A DNA stretch of 64,000 bases. Source: Leucobacter edaphi. Lineage in GTDB: Bacteria > Actinomycetota > Actinomycetes > Actinomycetales > Microbacteriaceae. The translations under genes and the position numbers were made by a program. Location: the NCBI RefSeq assembly GCF_016522535.1, contig NZ_JAEHOI010000007.1, positions 62,001-126,000 of the forward strand, in the 5' to 3' direction. Every line of letters begins with the position of its first letter. Within the stretch, counting starts at the first letter, position 1. Shown here in pieces: positions 1 to 8,601 of the stretch. The notes under the pieces are model-generated. The model worked only from the letters and a program-made list of their open reading frames with translations. It ran no database searches and had not been told where the DNA came from.

Positions 1-209
1 GCGGCTTCCTGATCCTCGTCGAGGTCGAGGGTCGCGAGCGAGCAGGGCGGGCTCATCCAGTTGAGCGGCTTGTAGGAGCCGCCGTCGGAGTGGACGAGGA
101 TCGAGCCGTCGCCCTTCAGCATGAGGACGCGCTTGGCGCGCGGCAGGTGCGCGGCGAGGCGTCCGGCATAGTCCACGGAGCAGTCTGCAACAACGATTCG
201 CACCCGCAC
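1..209 (-). CDS. nucS: Endonuclease NucS, N-terminal part (cut by window edge)
   Basis: Reading leftward from a GTG at 207-209 gives [18 protein letters not shown], then [20 protein letters not shown] and WMSPPCS. This is the conserved N-terminal DNA-binding domain of actinobacterial/archaeal NucS (EndoMS), which cleaves DNA at mismatches and provides non-canonical mismatch repair where MutS/MutL are absent. Only about 69 residues lie in the window; the C-terminal nuclease domain is beyond base 1. A second in-frame GTG lies two codons downstream at 201-203 and could be the start. The family call is strong because the [16 protein letters not shown] block is distinctive; the exact start is less sure. 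Confidence 0.88.
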   Translation of the reverse strand, partial: MRVRIVVADCSVDYAGRLAAHLPRAKRVLMLKGDGSILVHSDGGSYKPLNWMSPPCSLATLDLDEDQEA

Positions 210-305
210 GAGTGTACCCGTCCCTGGTGGGCGGACGGTTCGAACGGCGGCCGGTCCCGCGGTCGAGATGAGGGGCTCGGCCCGGAGGTGAGGCGGCTCG
301 GTGCG

Positions 306-797
306 TTACGGACGGGGGAGTGAGTGCTGCAATCGCGCGATGAACTCGGCGGTTTCGTCGTCGTCGTTCAGGGTGACCAGGAACTTCTGCGAGACGAAAG
401 TGAGCAGCACCGCCGTGGTCCCGCTCTGCATGGGGGTGAGTGCGCCGCTGCCGATCATTCGCGCGCCCGAGCCGGTCTGCCAGGGGTCGGCGGTCGCCTC
501 AGCGACGCTTTCCAGTTCGTCCCGGGGAACTCGCCTGGTGAAATAGGGGAACCACTGGATCACCAGTGCACTGCCTTCGATCCGAAGCTGATGCCAGCTC
601 AGGAGGAACGCGCACAGCATGGCCTCGACGAGGAGGAGCACGAGCCAGTCGCCGGGGAAGACCGCTGCCCCGAGGTCGAGGATCCTGGTCAGCGTGTAGG
701 CCACGAGGACGCCGAGCATCGCGGCGCCGAGGAGTGCGCGCACCCAGCCGCCGAGATGAACTTTCGTGGTCTGCGAGGTGGTGGGCTGCTGGGCCAT
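306..797 (-). CDS. Small membrane protein with two N-terminal TM segments and a PH-like C-terminal half
   Basis: A 163-residue protein starting at ATG 795-797. After a short polar N-terminus there are two hydrophobic segments (roughly residues 18-40 and 47-66), followed by about 90 residues of soluble beta-rich sequence containing IEGSALVIQWFPYFTRRVP and VLLTFVSQKFLVTLND. That pattern resembles small bacterial PH-domain (bPH) membrane proteins, but I do not recognise a named family. It lies between nucS and the MFS gene, all on the minus strand, with 96 bases to nucS. Function unknown. Confidence 0.7.
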   Translation of the reverse strand: MAQQPTTSQTTKVHLGGWVRALLGAAMLGVLVAYTLTRILDLGAAVFPGDWLVLLLVEAMLCAFLLSWHQLRIEGSALVIQWFPYFTRRVPRDELESVAEATADPWQTGSGARMIGSGALTPMQSGTTAVLLTFVSQKFLVTLNDDDETAEFIARLQHSLPRP

Positions 798-890
798 GGT
801 TCTGCCGATCCTGCGGGTGGGGGTCGCCGGCGCTCGGCGAGGACCGCGATCGCCCGCGTGGCGCTTGGCCCGGACGACTGCAGGGGGGGA

Positions 891-916
891 GGAATCGTTC
901 CATCGGGAACGATTCC
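891..916. promoter_or_regulatory. Perfect 11-bp inverted repeat in the 798-1062 intergenic stretch
   Basis: GGAATCGTTCC (891-901) and GGAACGATTCC (906-916) are perfect reverse complements around the four-base spacer ATCG. The site lies 94 bases upstream of the small membrane protein start and 147 bases downstream of the MFS stop. It could be an operator for the former or a weak terminator for the latter; no T-run follows on either strand. Nothing else in 798-1062 looks like a gene; its right part (about 940-1020) is noticeably AT-richer than its surroundings. Confidence 0.4.
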
Positions 917-1062
917 GCAGCAGCCGCCCGGATTCCCCATGTTACAGATGTCGTTTAATGATTGGGGAAATACGGCGTAATCCGGGGCGGGTGCCGAATC
1001 ACGAGCCAAAAATCGCGGTATTCACCCCGGATCAGGACCGTTTCTGCACCGCCGACCGCCGC

Positions 1063-2403
1063 TCAGCGCCGCTGTGCGGCGGTCGCGTCCGGTTCACGGG
1101 CGCTGCCCGCGAAGACGATCGTGAGTACGGCGAAGCCGGCGAGCGGCCAGAACGCCGGCAGGAGTCCGAACTTCTCGCCGAGCAGACCGATCAGCATCGG
1201 TCCGAGGAGGAACGAGGTGTACGCGATCGCGGACACGGTGGCGACGCCGCGGATCGCGGTCTGCGGGTTGTCGGAGGCCGCCGAGATCCCGACCGGGAAT
1301 CCGTACGCGCACCCCACGCCCCACAGCACCGCGCCGGCCACCGCGGCCCAGGAAGCGGGGATGAGGATCGTGATCGCGACGCCGGCGACCACGAACAGCG
1401 CGCCCCAGCGCAGCACCGCGACCCGGCCGAACGCCGGAAGCACCCACGTCCCCGCGATGCGCGAGAGCGTCATGGAGACGAAGAAGACACCGAGGATGAG
1501 CGTGGCCGTCGAGTTGGCGAAGTCGCGGCCGTCGGCGAGCGCGAGGGGCAGCCAGTCGGCTGCCGTGCCCTCCGCGAGACCCATGCTCATCGCGATCAGG
1601 CCGATGATCAGGATCCGAGGGTCGCGCCACGGGGAGTAGTCGCGCGCGGAAGAAGCAGCGGACGCCCCCGCGACGGGCCCGGACGCGTTTCCAGACGCGT
1701 TTCCGGCCGTGGTTCCCGCGACGGATTCGGCAGTCGATTCCGTCGCGGGCAGAGTGATCGGCCCGGTGTGCACGCTCGGATGCACCTCGGTGTCGGCGGT
1801 CTGCGGATCGGCGTTCGGGACGAAGCGGAGCGCCAGCAGGATGCCGGCAACGAGCGCGACGAAGATCACGCCCAGGTGCAGCGGGACGGGGATCCTGAGC
1901 GACTCGGCGAGCGCGCCCATGCCCATGGCGCCGACGCTGCCGAAGCTGTAACCGGCGTGGAAGAGCGGCATGCGGGACCTGCGGAGCGCGCGTTCGACGC
2001 TCGCCCCCGACACGTTCATCGCGACGTCGCCCGTTGCGAATGTGAAGCCGTACACGGCGAGGCAGATCGCTCCTGCGACCGGGAGATGCACCCAGAACAG
2101 GATGCTCGCGCAGGTCATGGCGAGGGCCTGGGCGACGATGCAGACCGCGAGCGACCGGGCGGGGCCGAGAATCGCGACCGTGCGACCGGACAGGATGAGG
2201 CCGATCACCGAGCCGACGGCGAGCGTGAGGCCGATCAGGCTCATCTCGAAGGTGCTCGCGCCGAGGTGATCGCGCACCGCGGGAAGACGGCCGAGCCAGC
2301 TGCCGAAGCCGACCCCCATGAGCGCGAATACGAGCAGGATCGCATTCGACCAGTTCCGGTTGCGGCCGCTGCCGGGGGCGTCGGGGTGGCGCGCTGTGGT
2401 CAC
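1063..2403 (-). CDS. Major facilitator superfamily transporter, YbjJ-like
   Basis: A 446-residue, twelve-helix-type protein starting at GTG 2401-2403. Motifs fit the MFS: GSWLGRLPAVRDHLG and LSGRTVAILG in the first half, and FVSMTLSRIAGTWVLPAFG and DNPQTAIRGVATVSAIAY in the second. The overall pattern resembles the YbjJ/FucP-like inner-membrane subgroup; the substrate cannot be told from sequence. Between the two six-helix halves (about residues 197-260) sits an unusually long low-complexity loop rich in A, S, T and G, containing a DNA-level duplication (see findings). It lies 67 bases downstream of the MATE gene on the same strand and may be cotranscribed with it. Confidence 0.85.
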   Translation of the reverse strand: MTTARHPDAPGSGRNRNWSNAILLVFALMGVGFGSWLGRLPAVRDHLGASTFEMSLIGLTLAVGSVIGLILSGRTVAILGPARSLAVCIVAQALAMTCASILFWVHLPVAGAICLAVYGFTFATGDVAMNVSGASVERALRRSRMPLFHAGYSFGSVGAMGMGALAESLRIPVPLHLGVIFVALVAGILLALRFVPNADPQTADTEVHPSVHTGPITLPATESTAESVAGTTAGNASGNASGPVAGASAASSARDYSPWRDPRILIIGLIAMSMGLAEGTAADWLPLALADGRDFANSTATLILGVFFVSMTLSRIAGTWVLPAFGRVAVLRWGALFVVAGVAITILIPASWAAVAGAVLWGVGCAYGFPVGISAASDNPQTAIRGVATVSAIAYTSFLLGPMLIGLLGEKFGLLPAFWPLAGFAVLTIVFAGSAREPDATAAQRR

Positions 2404-2470
2404 GCGCTGAGTCTAGGGGACCGGCGACTCCGGGCGACAGTGGGGCATCGCAGCGGCGATCCGCGGCGGA

Positions 2471-3910
2471 TCAGACGCCGAGCCGGATCCACCGGTCGCT
2501 CCGCGTGCGCAGCCCGAGCGTGACCGCGCGGGCCGCCATGAACACGATCGTGAAACCGGCCGTGAGCGCGACAAGGGCGGCCGTGCCGCTCGGCACCAGC
2601 ACCGTGAGCGCCCAGAGCGCCGGGAGGTAGACGGCGAGGTTCACGAGGCTCGTCCAGGCGAGGTAGCGGGCGTCCCCTGCGCCCATGAGCACCCCGTCGA
2701 GCACGAAGACGAGACCCCCGAGCGGCAGGGAGACGCCCAGCACGAGGAGCGCGGGAGGCAGGATCGACAGCACCGCGGGATCGCTCGTGAAAATCCGCCC
2801 GAGGACGGGACTCGCCGCGGCCAGAAGCCCGCCGGCGACCACACCGAACACGATCCCCCAGAGCACCGTGCGGCGCACGATGATGCGGGTGCGCGCGGCG
2901 TCGCCTGCGCCGAGCGCGTCGCCCACGAGCGCCTGGGCCGCGATCGCGAGCGCGTCCAGGGCAAACGCCGCGGTCGAGAACAGGGTGAACACGATCTGGT
3001 AGCCGGCGGTTGCCGCCGTGCCGTGGCTCGTCGCCGCGAACACCGTGACGAGCAGCGCCGCCCGCAGGCCGACCGTGCGAACAAACAGCCAGCCGCCGCT
3101 GCGGCCCGCGTGGGCGAGGCCGCCGAGCTGCGGCAGGAAACCGGCCCCGTGCCGGCGGGCGTGATGCGCGATCACGAGCAGGTAGACCACGACCATGCTC
3201 CACTGCGCCGCCACGGTGCCCCATGCGCTGCCGGCGATCCCGAAGCCGAGGCCATAAATAAACCACCAGTTCAGCAGCGCATTCAGGGCGAAACCGATTG
3301 TGGCGACGAAGAGCGGGGTGCGGGTGTCCTGCAGGCCACGGAGGAGCCCGCTCGCCGCGAACACGACGAGCATCGCCGGGATCCCGAGACACGACACGGT
3401 CAGGTAGGCGAGCGCCTGCTTCGCCGTTGCGGCATCGACACCGAACGCCGCCACGAGCGGGGAGGAGAGCGCCCACAAGCCGAGACCGACGACCGCCCCG
3501 ATGCCGAGCGCGAGCCAGAGCCCGTCGATGCCGGCCTGCACCGCCCCCCGCAGGTCGCCTGCGCCGCGGCGCCGGGCGACCAGCGGCGTCGTCGCGTAGG
3601 CCAGGAAGATCATCAGGCCGACAGCGGTCTGCAGTATCGCGCTTGCCACGGCGAGGCCCGCGAGCGGCCCCGCCCCGAGGTGGCCGACGAGCGCGGAATC
3701 CACCACGAGGAACAGCGGCTCGGCGATCAGCGCGCCGAGTGCAGGGACGGCGAGCGCGGCGATGCGACGATCGATCGCTCGCCGCTCGCCGCGACCGGCG
3801 GGCGCGTTTTCAGGCTGGACGGACCCGCCGGCGGGCTCGTCCGGCTCCGCGGCTGGGCCGTTCGTCGGCCCCCGCCCCGTGGAGGGTGGAATCTCGTTCA
3901 CATTACTCAC
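2471..3910 (-). CDS. MATE family efflux transporter (DinF-like)
   Basis: About 479 residues from GTG 3908-3910 (VSNVNEIPPSTGRG). The open frame extends upstream past 4000 but that part runs antisense into the M13 peptidase gene, so I chose this GTG, which gives a typical MATE length. After a hydrophilic Pro/Gly-rich N-terminus of about 45 residues, the first helix has the classic block EPLFLVVDSALVGHLG (the P-D/A-VGHLG motif of MATE exporters), and ASGLLRGLQDTRTPL is the usual loop after helix 6. It would export drugs or cationic metabolites using an ion gradient. It is divergent from the peptidase gene, with 52 bases between starts. Confidence 0.88.
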   Translation of the reverse strand: MSNVNEIPPSTGRGPTNGPAAEPDEPAGGSVQPENAPAGRGERRAIDRRIAALAVPALGALIAEPLFLVVDSALVGHLGAGPLAGLAVASAILQTAVGLMIFLAYATTPLVARRRGAGDLRGAVQAGIDGLWLALGIGAVVGLGLWALSSPLVAAFGVDAATAKQALAYLTVSCLGIPAMLVVFAASGLLRGLQDTRTPLFVATIGFALNALLNWWFIYGLGFGIAGSAWGTVAAQWSMVVVYLLVIAHHARRHGAGFLPQLGGLAHAGRSGGWLFVRTVGLRAALLVTVFAATSHGTAATAGYQIVFTLFSTAAFALDALAIAAQALVGDALGAGDAARTRIIVRRTVLWGIVFGVVAGGLLAAASPVLGRIFTSDPAVLSILPPALLVLGVSLPLGGLVFVLDGVLMGAGDARYLAWTSLVNLAVYLPALWALTVLVPSGTAALVALTAGFTIVFMAARAVTLGLRTRSDRWIRLGV

Positions 3911-3962
3911 AGTATCTGGCACCCCGGACACTTCCGGAGGACGCGCAGATAGGGTGGAGCCC

Positions 3963-5939
3963 ATGAGCAACGCCGCACCGGTCTCCGGAATCGATATCAG
4001 CGAACTCGACCCAGCGATCCGTCCGCAGGACGATCTGTTCACGCACGTCAACGGGCGATGGATTGAGCGCACCGAGATTCCCTCGGACAAGGCCCGCTAC
4101 GGCTCCTTCGCCGTGCTCGCGGAGAACGCGGAGGAGGCGGTCCGCGACATCATCATGGGCACGGAGGCTCCCGCCGCCGGCGCCCCCGCCGAGCAGGAGG
4201 CGGACAAGGTCGCCGCGCTCTACGCGAGCTTCATGGATGTCGAGCGGGCGGACGCCCTGGGGGCTGAGCCGATCGCCGCGGACCTCGCGAGCGTGGCCGC
4301 GGTGGAGACGATCCCCGAGTTCGTGGAGCTCGTCGCACGCCTCGAACGCGAGGGCGTCGGCGGCTTCTACGGCATGTATGTCGACAACGACCCGGGCAAC
4401 CCGGAGCGGTACATCGTCTTCGTGATGCAGGGCGGGATCGGGCTGCCGGACGAGTCCTACTACCGCGAGGAGCAGTTCGCCGAGACCCGCGAGCAGTATC
4501 GCGCGCACATCGCCCGCATGCTCGAACTCGCCGGCGTCCCGGACGCCGAGCGGCAGGCGGAGCTCAGCTATGAGCTCGAGCGCCGCATCGCCGCGACGCA
4601 CTGGGACAAGGTCGCGAGCCGCGACATCCAGAAGCTCTACAACCTCCGCAGTTTCGCCGAGCTGCAGGAGCTCACCCCCGGCCTCGATTGGAAGGCCTAC
4701 CTCGCCGCGATGGGTGCGCCTGAAGCCGCGTTCGCCGAGGTCGTCGCGGCGCAGCCCGAGGCGATCACGGGCCTCGCCGAGCTGCTCGTTCCCGCTGAGC
4801 TCGAGTCCTGGAAGGCCTGGCTGAACTGGGTGATCGTCCGCGGATCGGCGGCGCTCCTGTCGCAGGAGCTGTCGCGCGCGAACTTCGACTTCTACGGCAC
4901 CGCGCTCACGGGCGCGACCGAGCAGCGCGAGCGCTGGCGCCGCGGCGTCTCCTTCGTGGAGGGCGCGATGGGCGAGGCCGTTGGGCGGCTCTACGTGGAG
5001 CGCCACTTCGACGAGGACGCGAAGGCGGCGATGGACGGTCTCGTCGAACACCTCATCGAGGCCTACCGAGACTCGATCCAGAAGCTCGACTGGATGGGCC
5101 AGGAGACGCGCGAGCGCGCGCTCGCAAAGCTCGACCGCTTCACCCCCAAGATCGGCTATCCCGTGAAGTGGCGCGACTACTCGGCGCTCGCCGCCGACGC
5201 GGGTGACCTGATGGGCAACGCGCGCCGGGTCGCCGAGTTCGACTTCCAGCGGGAACTGGGGAAGGTTGGCAAGCCGATCGACCGCGACGAGTGGTTCATG
5301 ACCCCGCAGACGGTCAACGCCTACTACAACCCCGGCTTCAACGAGATCGTGTTCCCTGCAGCGATCCTGCAGCCCCCGTTCTTCGACAAGCGCGCCGACG
5401 CCGCGGCGAACTTCGGCGCGATCGGCGCCGTGATCGGGCACGAGATCGGACACGGCTTCGACGATCAGGGGTCCCGCTACGACGGCGACGGGCGGCTCAC
5501 CGACTGGTGGACCGAGGAGGACCGGGCCGCGTTCGAGAGCCGCACGAAGGCCCTGATCGGGCAGTACGACGAGCTCTCGCCCGAGGGTGCCGACGGCCAG
5601 AAGGTCAACGGCGAGCTCACGATCGGCGAGAACATCGGTGACCTCTCCGGCCTCGAGATCGCGTGGAAGGCCTACCTCCGCTCGCTCGAGGGCGCGGAGC
5701 CTCCCGTGATCGACGGTCTCACCGGGGCCGAGCGCTTCTTCCTGTCGTGGGCGCAGGCCTGGCAGCAGAAGTCGCGGCCAGCGGAGACCGTCCGGCTGCT
5801 CACGATCGACCCGCACTCGCCCAACGAGTTCCGGTGTAACCAGATCGTCCGCAATCTCGCCCCGTTCCACGAGGCGTACGGCACGAAGCCGGGTGACGGA
5901 CTCTGGCTCGATGAGGCGGAGCGCGTCAGCATCTGGTAG
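3963..5939 (+). CDS. M13 family zinc metallopeptidase (neprilysin/PepO-like)
   Basis: A 658-residue protein starting at ATG 3963. It carries the full M13 signature: GHEIGHGFDDQG, where H493 and H497 of HEIGH bind zinc and E494 is catalytic; GENIGDLSG, where E556 is the third zinc ligand and D560 follows; NAYYNPGFNEIVFPAAIL, the substrate-binding block; and the C-terminal RCNQIVRNLAPFHEAYG. No signal peptide or membrane anchor precedes the catalytic domain, so it is probably a cytoplasmic oligopeptidase, as in other actinobacterial PepO proteins. Full length for the family and no missing motif. Confidence 0.93.
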   Translation: MSNAAPVSGIDISELDPAIRPQDDLFTHVNGRWIERTEIPSDKARYGSFAVLAENAEEAVRDIIMGTEAPAAGAPAEQEADKVAALYASFMDVERADALGAEPIAADLASVAAVETIPEFVELVARLEREGVGGFYGMYVDNDPGNPERYIVFVMQGGIGLPDESYYREEQFAETREQYRAHIARMLELAGVPDAERQAELSYELERRIAATHWDKVASRDIQKLYNLRSFAELQELTPGLDWKAYLAAMGAPEAAFAEVVAAQPEAITGLAELLVPAELESWKAWLNWVIVRGSAALLSQELSRANFDFYGTALTGATEQRERWRRGVSFVEGAMGEAVGRLYVERHFDEDAKAAMDGLVEHLIEAYRDSIQKLDWMGQETRERALAKLDRFTPKIGYPVKWRDYSALAADAGDLMGNARRVAEFDFQRELGKVGKPIDRDEWFMTPQTVNAYYNPGFNEIVFPAAILQPPFFDKRADAAANFGAIGAVIGHEIGHGFDDQGSRYDGDGRLTDWWTEEDRAAFESRTKALIGQYDELSPEGADGQKVNGELTIGENIGDLSGLEIAWKAYLRSLEGAEPPVIDGLTGAERFFLSWAQAWQQKSRPAETVRLLTIDPHSPNEFRCNQIVRNLAPFHEAYGTKPGDGLWLDEAERVSIW

Positions 5940-5973
5940 TTCGTCCTCGGACGCGGTGAGGAGGGAAGCCCTG

Positions 5974-7401
5974 ATGGGTTCGTTTATCACTGCGCTGATG
6001 GCTGGGCTTCAGCCCGGACTCAGCTCTGATCCGGATCGGATCGCACTTCCCTCCCGCGTGCCGCTGCCCGCGCGCACGCGGACGGCCGAGCTTGCCGAAG
6101 ACGCAACCGCCGCGCTCGCGCTCGCCATCGACGGGCTCCCGACCCGCCAGGAACGGCGCGGGCCGATCGACCTCGATCCCGAGCGGATCGGGGCGTCCTA
6201 TCGCAGCGCGGCCCTCTTCCGGCGGGACGGCGAGCCGCCGAGTGTCTGGGATCCCCTCAGTGGGTTCTTCCGGGCGCGCGACGGCTGGGTACGCACCCAC
6301 GCCAACTATCCGTGGCACGCCGAGTCCCTCGCGCGAACCCTCGGGCTGTCCGGAACCCGGACTCGGGACGCCGCGGCCGAAGCGATTGCCGACTGGCCCG
6401 CGAGGGAGCTCGAGCGCGCCGCATTCGCCGCAGGGGGGCTCGCCGTCGCAGTGCGCACCGCCGCGTCGTGGGCCGCCGAGCGCGGGCGCGCGTGGCCGCC
6501 GCCGGCGATCCGGCTTCGCCCTGTCGGAGACGCCCGGCCGTGGAGCGGCGGGACCGCTGCTGCACCGCTCGCCGGTCTACGGGTGCTCGATTTCACCAGG
6601 GTCATCGCCGGCCCGGTCGGCACCCGGGTGCTCGCCAGTCTCGGCGCAGATGTCCTTCGTGTCGACGCGCCGCACCGGCCCGAACCGCTGTGGCAATGGC
6701 TCGACACGGGGGAGGGAAAACGATCGGCGCTCCTCGACCTCGCATCGGCGGACGGCAGGCGGATCCTCACCGAGCTTCTCGCGGGGGCGGACGTGGTTGT
6801 CACCGGCGCGCGCCCGGGTGCGCTCGCGCGCTTCGGGCTCGAGCCGGAGCAGCTCGCCGAGCGCCGACCTGAGCTGATCCACGCGCGCGTCCGGGCATGG
6901 GGAGCGGACCCGGATCGTGCGACGCATCCGGGCGGCGATGGTGCGAGTCCCTGGTCCGACCGTCGCGGCTTCGACAGCCTCGTGCAGGCGGCGACGGGCA
7001 TTGCCGTCGCCGAAGGGTCGGGCGGTCGCGCCGCGGCGTCTGGGGCGGATGTCACACCCGGGACGCTCCCCGCTCAGGCACTCGACCACAGTGCGGGTGC
7101 TCTGCTCGCCGCGGGCATCATCGCCCTGCTCGGTGCTGGGCGCGGGGGCACGGTCGAAGCGACCCTCGAGGGGTTCGCCGGGTTGCTCCTCGGGGCCCCG
7201 CTGCTCGCCCCGACCGAACTCTCGGAGATCGGGGACCCGGATCGGCTCGCGGGACCCGGATCGGTGGACGGTCCGCTCGGAACAGTCGCGATCGCGCGGC
7301 CGGCGTACCAGGCAGCGGGCGTCCCGGATCCGGGGCCGTGGGCTGGACGGCAGTTCGGAGAGGACCGACCGGCCTGGCGTGACGGGGCGGCGGGAGGATA
7401 A
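5974..7401 (+). CDS. CaiB/BaiF family (class III) CoA-transferase with N-terminal extension
   Basis: About 475 residues from ATG 5974, which is preceded by a GGAGGG ribosome-binding site; the gene lies 34 bases after the peptidase stop. The canonical start of a class III CoA-transferase, LAGLRVLDFTRVIAGPVGTR followed by LASLGADVLRVDAP, appears only near residue 200. The first ~195 residues look like the latter half of a CaiB domain (FFRARDGWVRTHANYPWH, then RTLGLSGTR), so the protein appears to be a partial-plus-complete arrangement. Class III enzymes move CoA between acyl groups; the substrates here cannot be predicted. No RNA features are evident between it and the convergent EcsC gene. Confidence 0.85.
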   Translation: MGSFITALMAGLQPGLSSDPDRIALPSRVPLPARTRTAELAEDATAALALAIDGLPTRQERRGPIDLDPERIGASYRSAALFRRDGEPPSVWDPLSGFFRARDGWVRTHANYPWHAESLARTLGLSGTRTRDAAAEAIADWPARELERAAFAAGGLAVAVRTAASWAAERGRAWPPPAIRLRPVGDARPWSGGTAAAPLAGLRVLDFTRVIAGPVGTRVLASLGADVLRVDAPHRPEPLWQWLDTGEGKRSALLDLASADGRRILTELLAGADVVVTGARPGALARFGLEPEQLAERRPELIHARVRAWGADPDRATHPGGDGASPWSDRRGFDSLVQAATGIAVAEGSGGRAAASGADVTPGTLPAQALDHSAGALLAAGIIALLGAGRGGTVEATLEGFAGLLLGAPLLAPTELSEIGDPDRLAGPGSVDGPLGTVAIARPAYQAAGVPDPGPWAGRQFGEDRPAWRDGAAGG

Positions 7402-7497
7402 CCGAAGCCCTCGGGGGAGACGATTCCCCCCCCCTGGGAAGCGCTCACGGGTTTTCCCTGGTCGCCTCAGGCGTTCACAGCGCCTCGGGATTCCCGG

Positions 7498-8493
7498 CTA
7501 GGCGGCGGCCGGCGATCCAGGATCGTCCGTTTGCTCCGGTCGCGGTGCGTACTGCGGAGGAGCGTACTGCGGAGCAGCGTACTGCGGCGGAGCGTACTGC
7601 GGGGGAGCGTACTGGGCCGGCGCCTGCAGCACGATCGTCTCGCGCGCCGGATCGCCGCGCTGTGCGGCCTTCTTCGCGGCCTGCTTGGCGAGACGGCTCG
7701 GCAGAATGAAGGACCGCTTCTTCGAGCTCTCGCCCGCCTCGGCCGCCGGGTCGCCCGCCGCAGCGGGATCCTCCCACGGGGTCGCCTCGAAACGCAGATG
7801 ATCCGGCAGGATCAGCGGCGCGGGGCCGAACGCCTTGCGGGAGGCCCGCACGACACCGCGCCCGAGCAGGTGATTTCCCGTACCTCCGACGACGGCGCCG
7901 ACGCCGTAGGGGATCGCCTTGCCGATCACCGAGGCGGTCCCCACTTTGGCGAGCCGCTTCACGAAGTCTGCTCGCAGCCGATCGAGCAGCGGCCCGACGG
8001 CCTGCCGCGGGAGCGACGAGGTGAGGAACTCTCCCCAGAACGCGTTCCGGCCAGGTCCGCCCGTCGCCTGTCCGGATACCTGCCTGAGCAGGGAGAGCCC
8101 CTCCTGACCGAGCATGAGCGTGAGCACGAGGGTCTGCGCCCGATCCGGATCCACGCGGGTAATCCCGTGGAGCTCGGTGACCGAGTGCGCGAACAGGGCG
8201 GTCGCCTCGACGAAGCCGACCGTCTCGGCACCCGAGATCGCGAGCGCGGTCGCCGTACCGACACCGGGAACGGCTGCCGCGGCGCCCACAGCACCGCCGC
8301 CCACCGTGACCGTCGTGAGGAACTGCCGCTCGAGCAGCCGCACGAGGTCCTCCGGAGCGGCGTTCGGTCGCTTCGCCGTTGCGCGCTTCACGTGCGCACG
8401 CACGAGCGGTCCCTGCACCACGAGCACGCGGTCGAGCGCGCGGTCGACGATCCGGGCCGCGACGCCGCTTTCGAGGGGTTTCTCCTGATCCAT
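7498..8493 (-). CDS. EcsC family protein with a Gln-Tyr-Ala-Pro-rich tail
   Basis: About 331 residues from ATG 8491-8493 (MDQEKPLESG); a TTG two codons upstream is a less likely start. The body matches the EcsC family: RPNAAPEDLVRLLERQF, GGGAVGAAAAVPGVGTATA, then GAETVGFVEATALFAHSV and LHGITRVDPDRAQTLVLTLM. EcsC proteins often neighbour ABC exporters but their biochemical role is not established. The last 40 residues hold tandem (A)PPQY units encoded by a 15-bp repeat, followed by RPEQTDDPGSPAAA; such tails often mediate protein contacts. Confidence 0.85.
   Translation of the reverse strand: MDQEKPLESGVAARIVDRALDRVLVVQGPLVRAHVKRATAKRPNAAPEDLVRLLERQFLTTVTVGGGAVGAAAAVPGVGTATALAISGAETVGFVEATALFAHSVTELHGITRVDPDRAQTLVLTLMLGQEGLSLLRQVSGQATGGPGRNAFWGEFLTSSLPRQAVGPLLDRLRADFVKRLAKVGTASVIGKAIPYGVGAVVGGTGNHLLGRGVVRASRKAFGPAPLILPDHLRFEATPWEDPAAAGDPAAEAGESSKKRSFILPSRLAKQAAKKAAQRGDPARETIVLQAPAQYAPPQYAPPQYAAPQYAPPQYAPRPEQTDDPGSPAAA
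7547..7616 (-). repeat. Five 15-bp tandem repeats inside the EcsC gene
   Basis: Five copies of a unit beginning GCGTACTG start at 7547, 7562, 7577, 7592 and 7607. On the coding strand each unit encodes five residues of the type QYAPP or QYAAP. The copies differ at one or two bases. The 15-bp period keeps the frame, so copy-number change would alter tail length without breaking the gene. Confidence 0.85.
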
Positions 8494-8601
8494 GCCCAAA
8501 TGCTAAAACGAGAACCGTACGGCGCAATGCATGTTCGCCCACAGCGCTCAGTCGCTTCACAGGTGTAGCGAACGCGTGTTTGCCCCGCCGGGGGAGGCCG
8601 T

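Noticed and set aside
766-2523. A 585-codon plus-strand open frame opposite the MFS gene
   Set aside because: Low-complexity Arg/Asp/Glu-rich translation; the opposite strand has clear MFS helices.
3911-4090. Upstream extension of the MATE gene
   Set aside because: It runs antisense into the M13 peptidase coding region and would give an implausible N-terminus.
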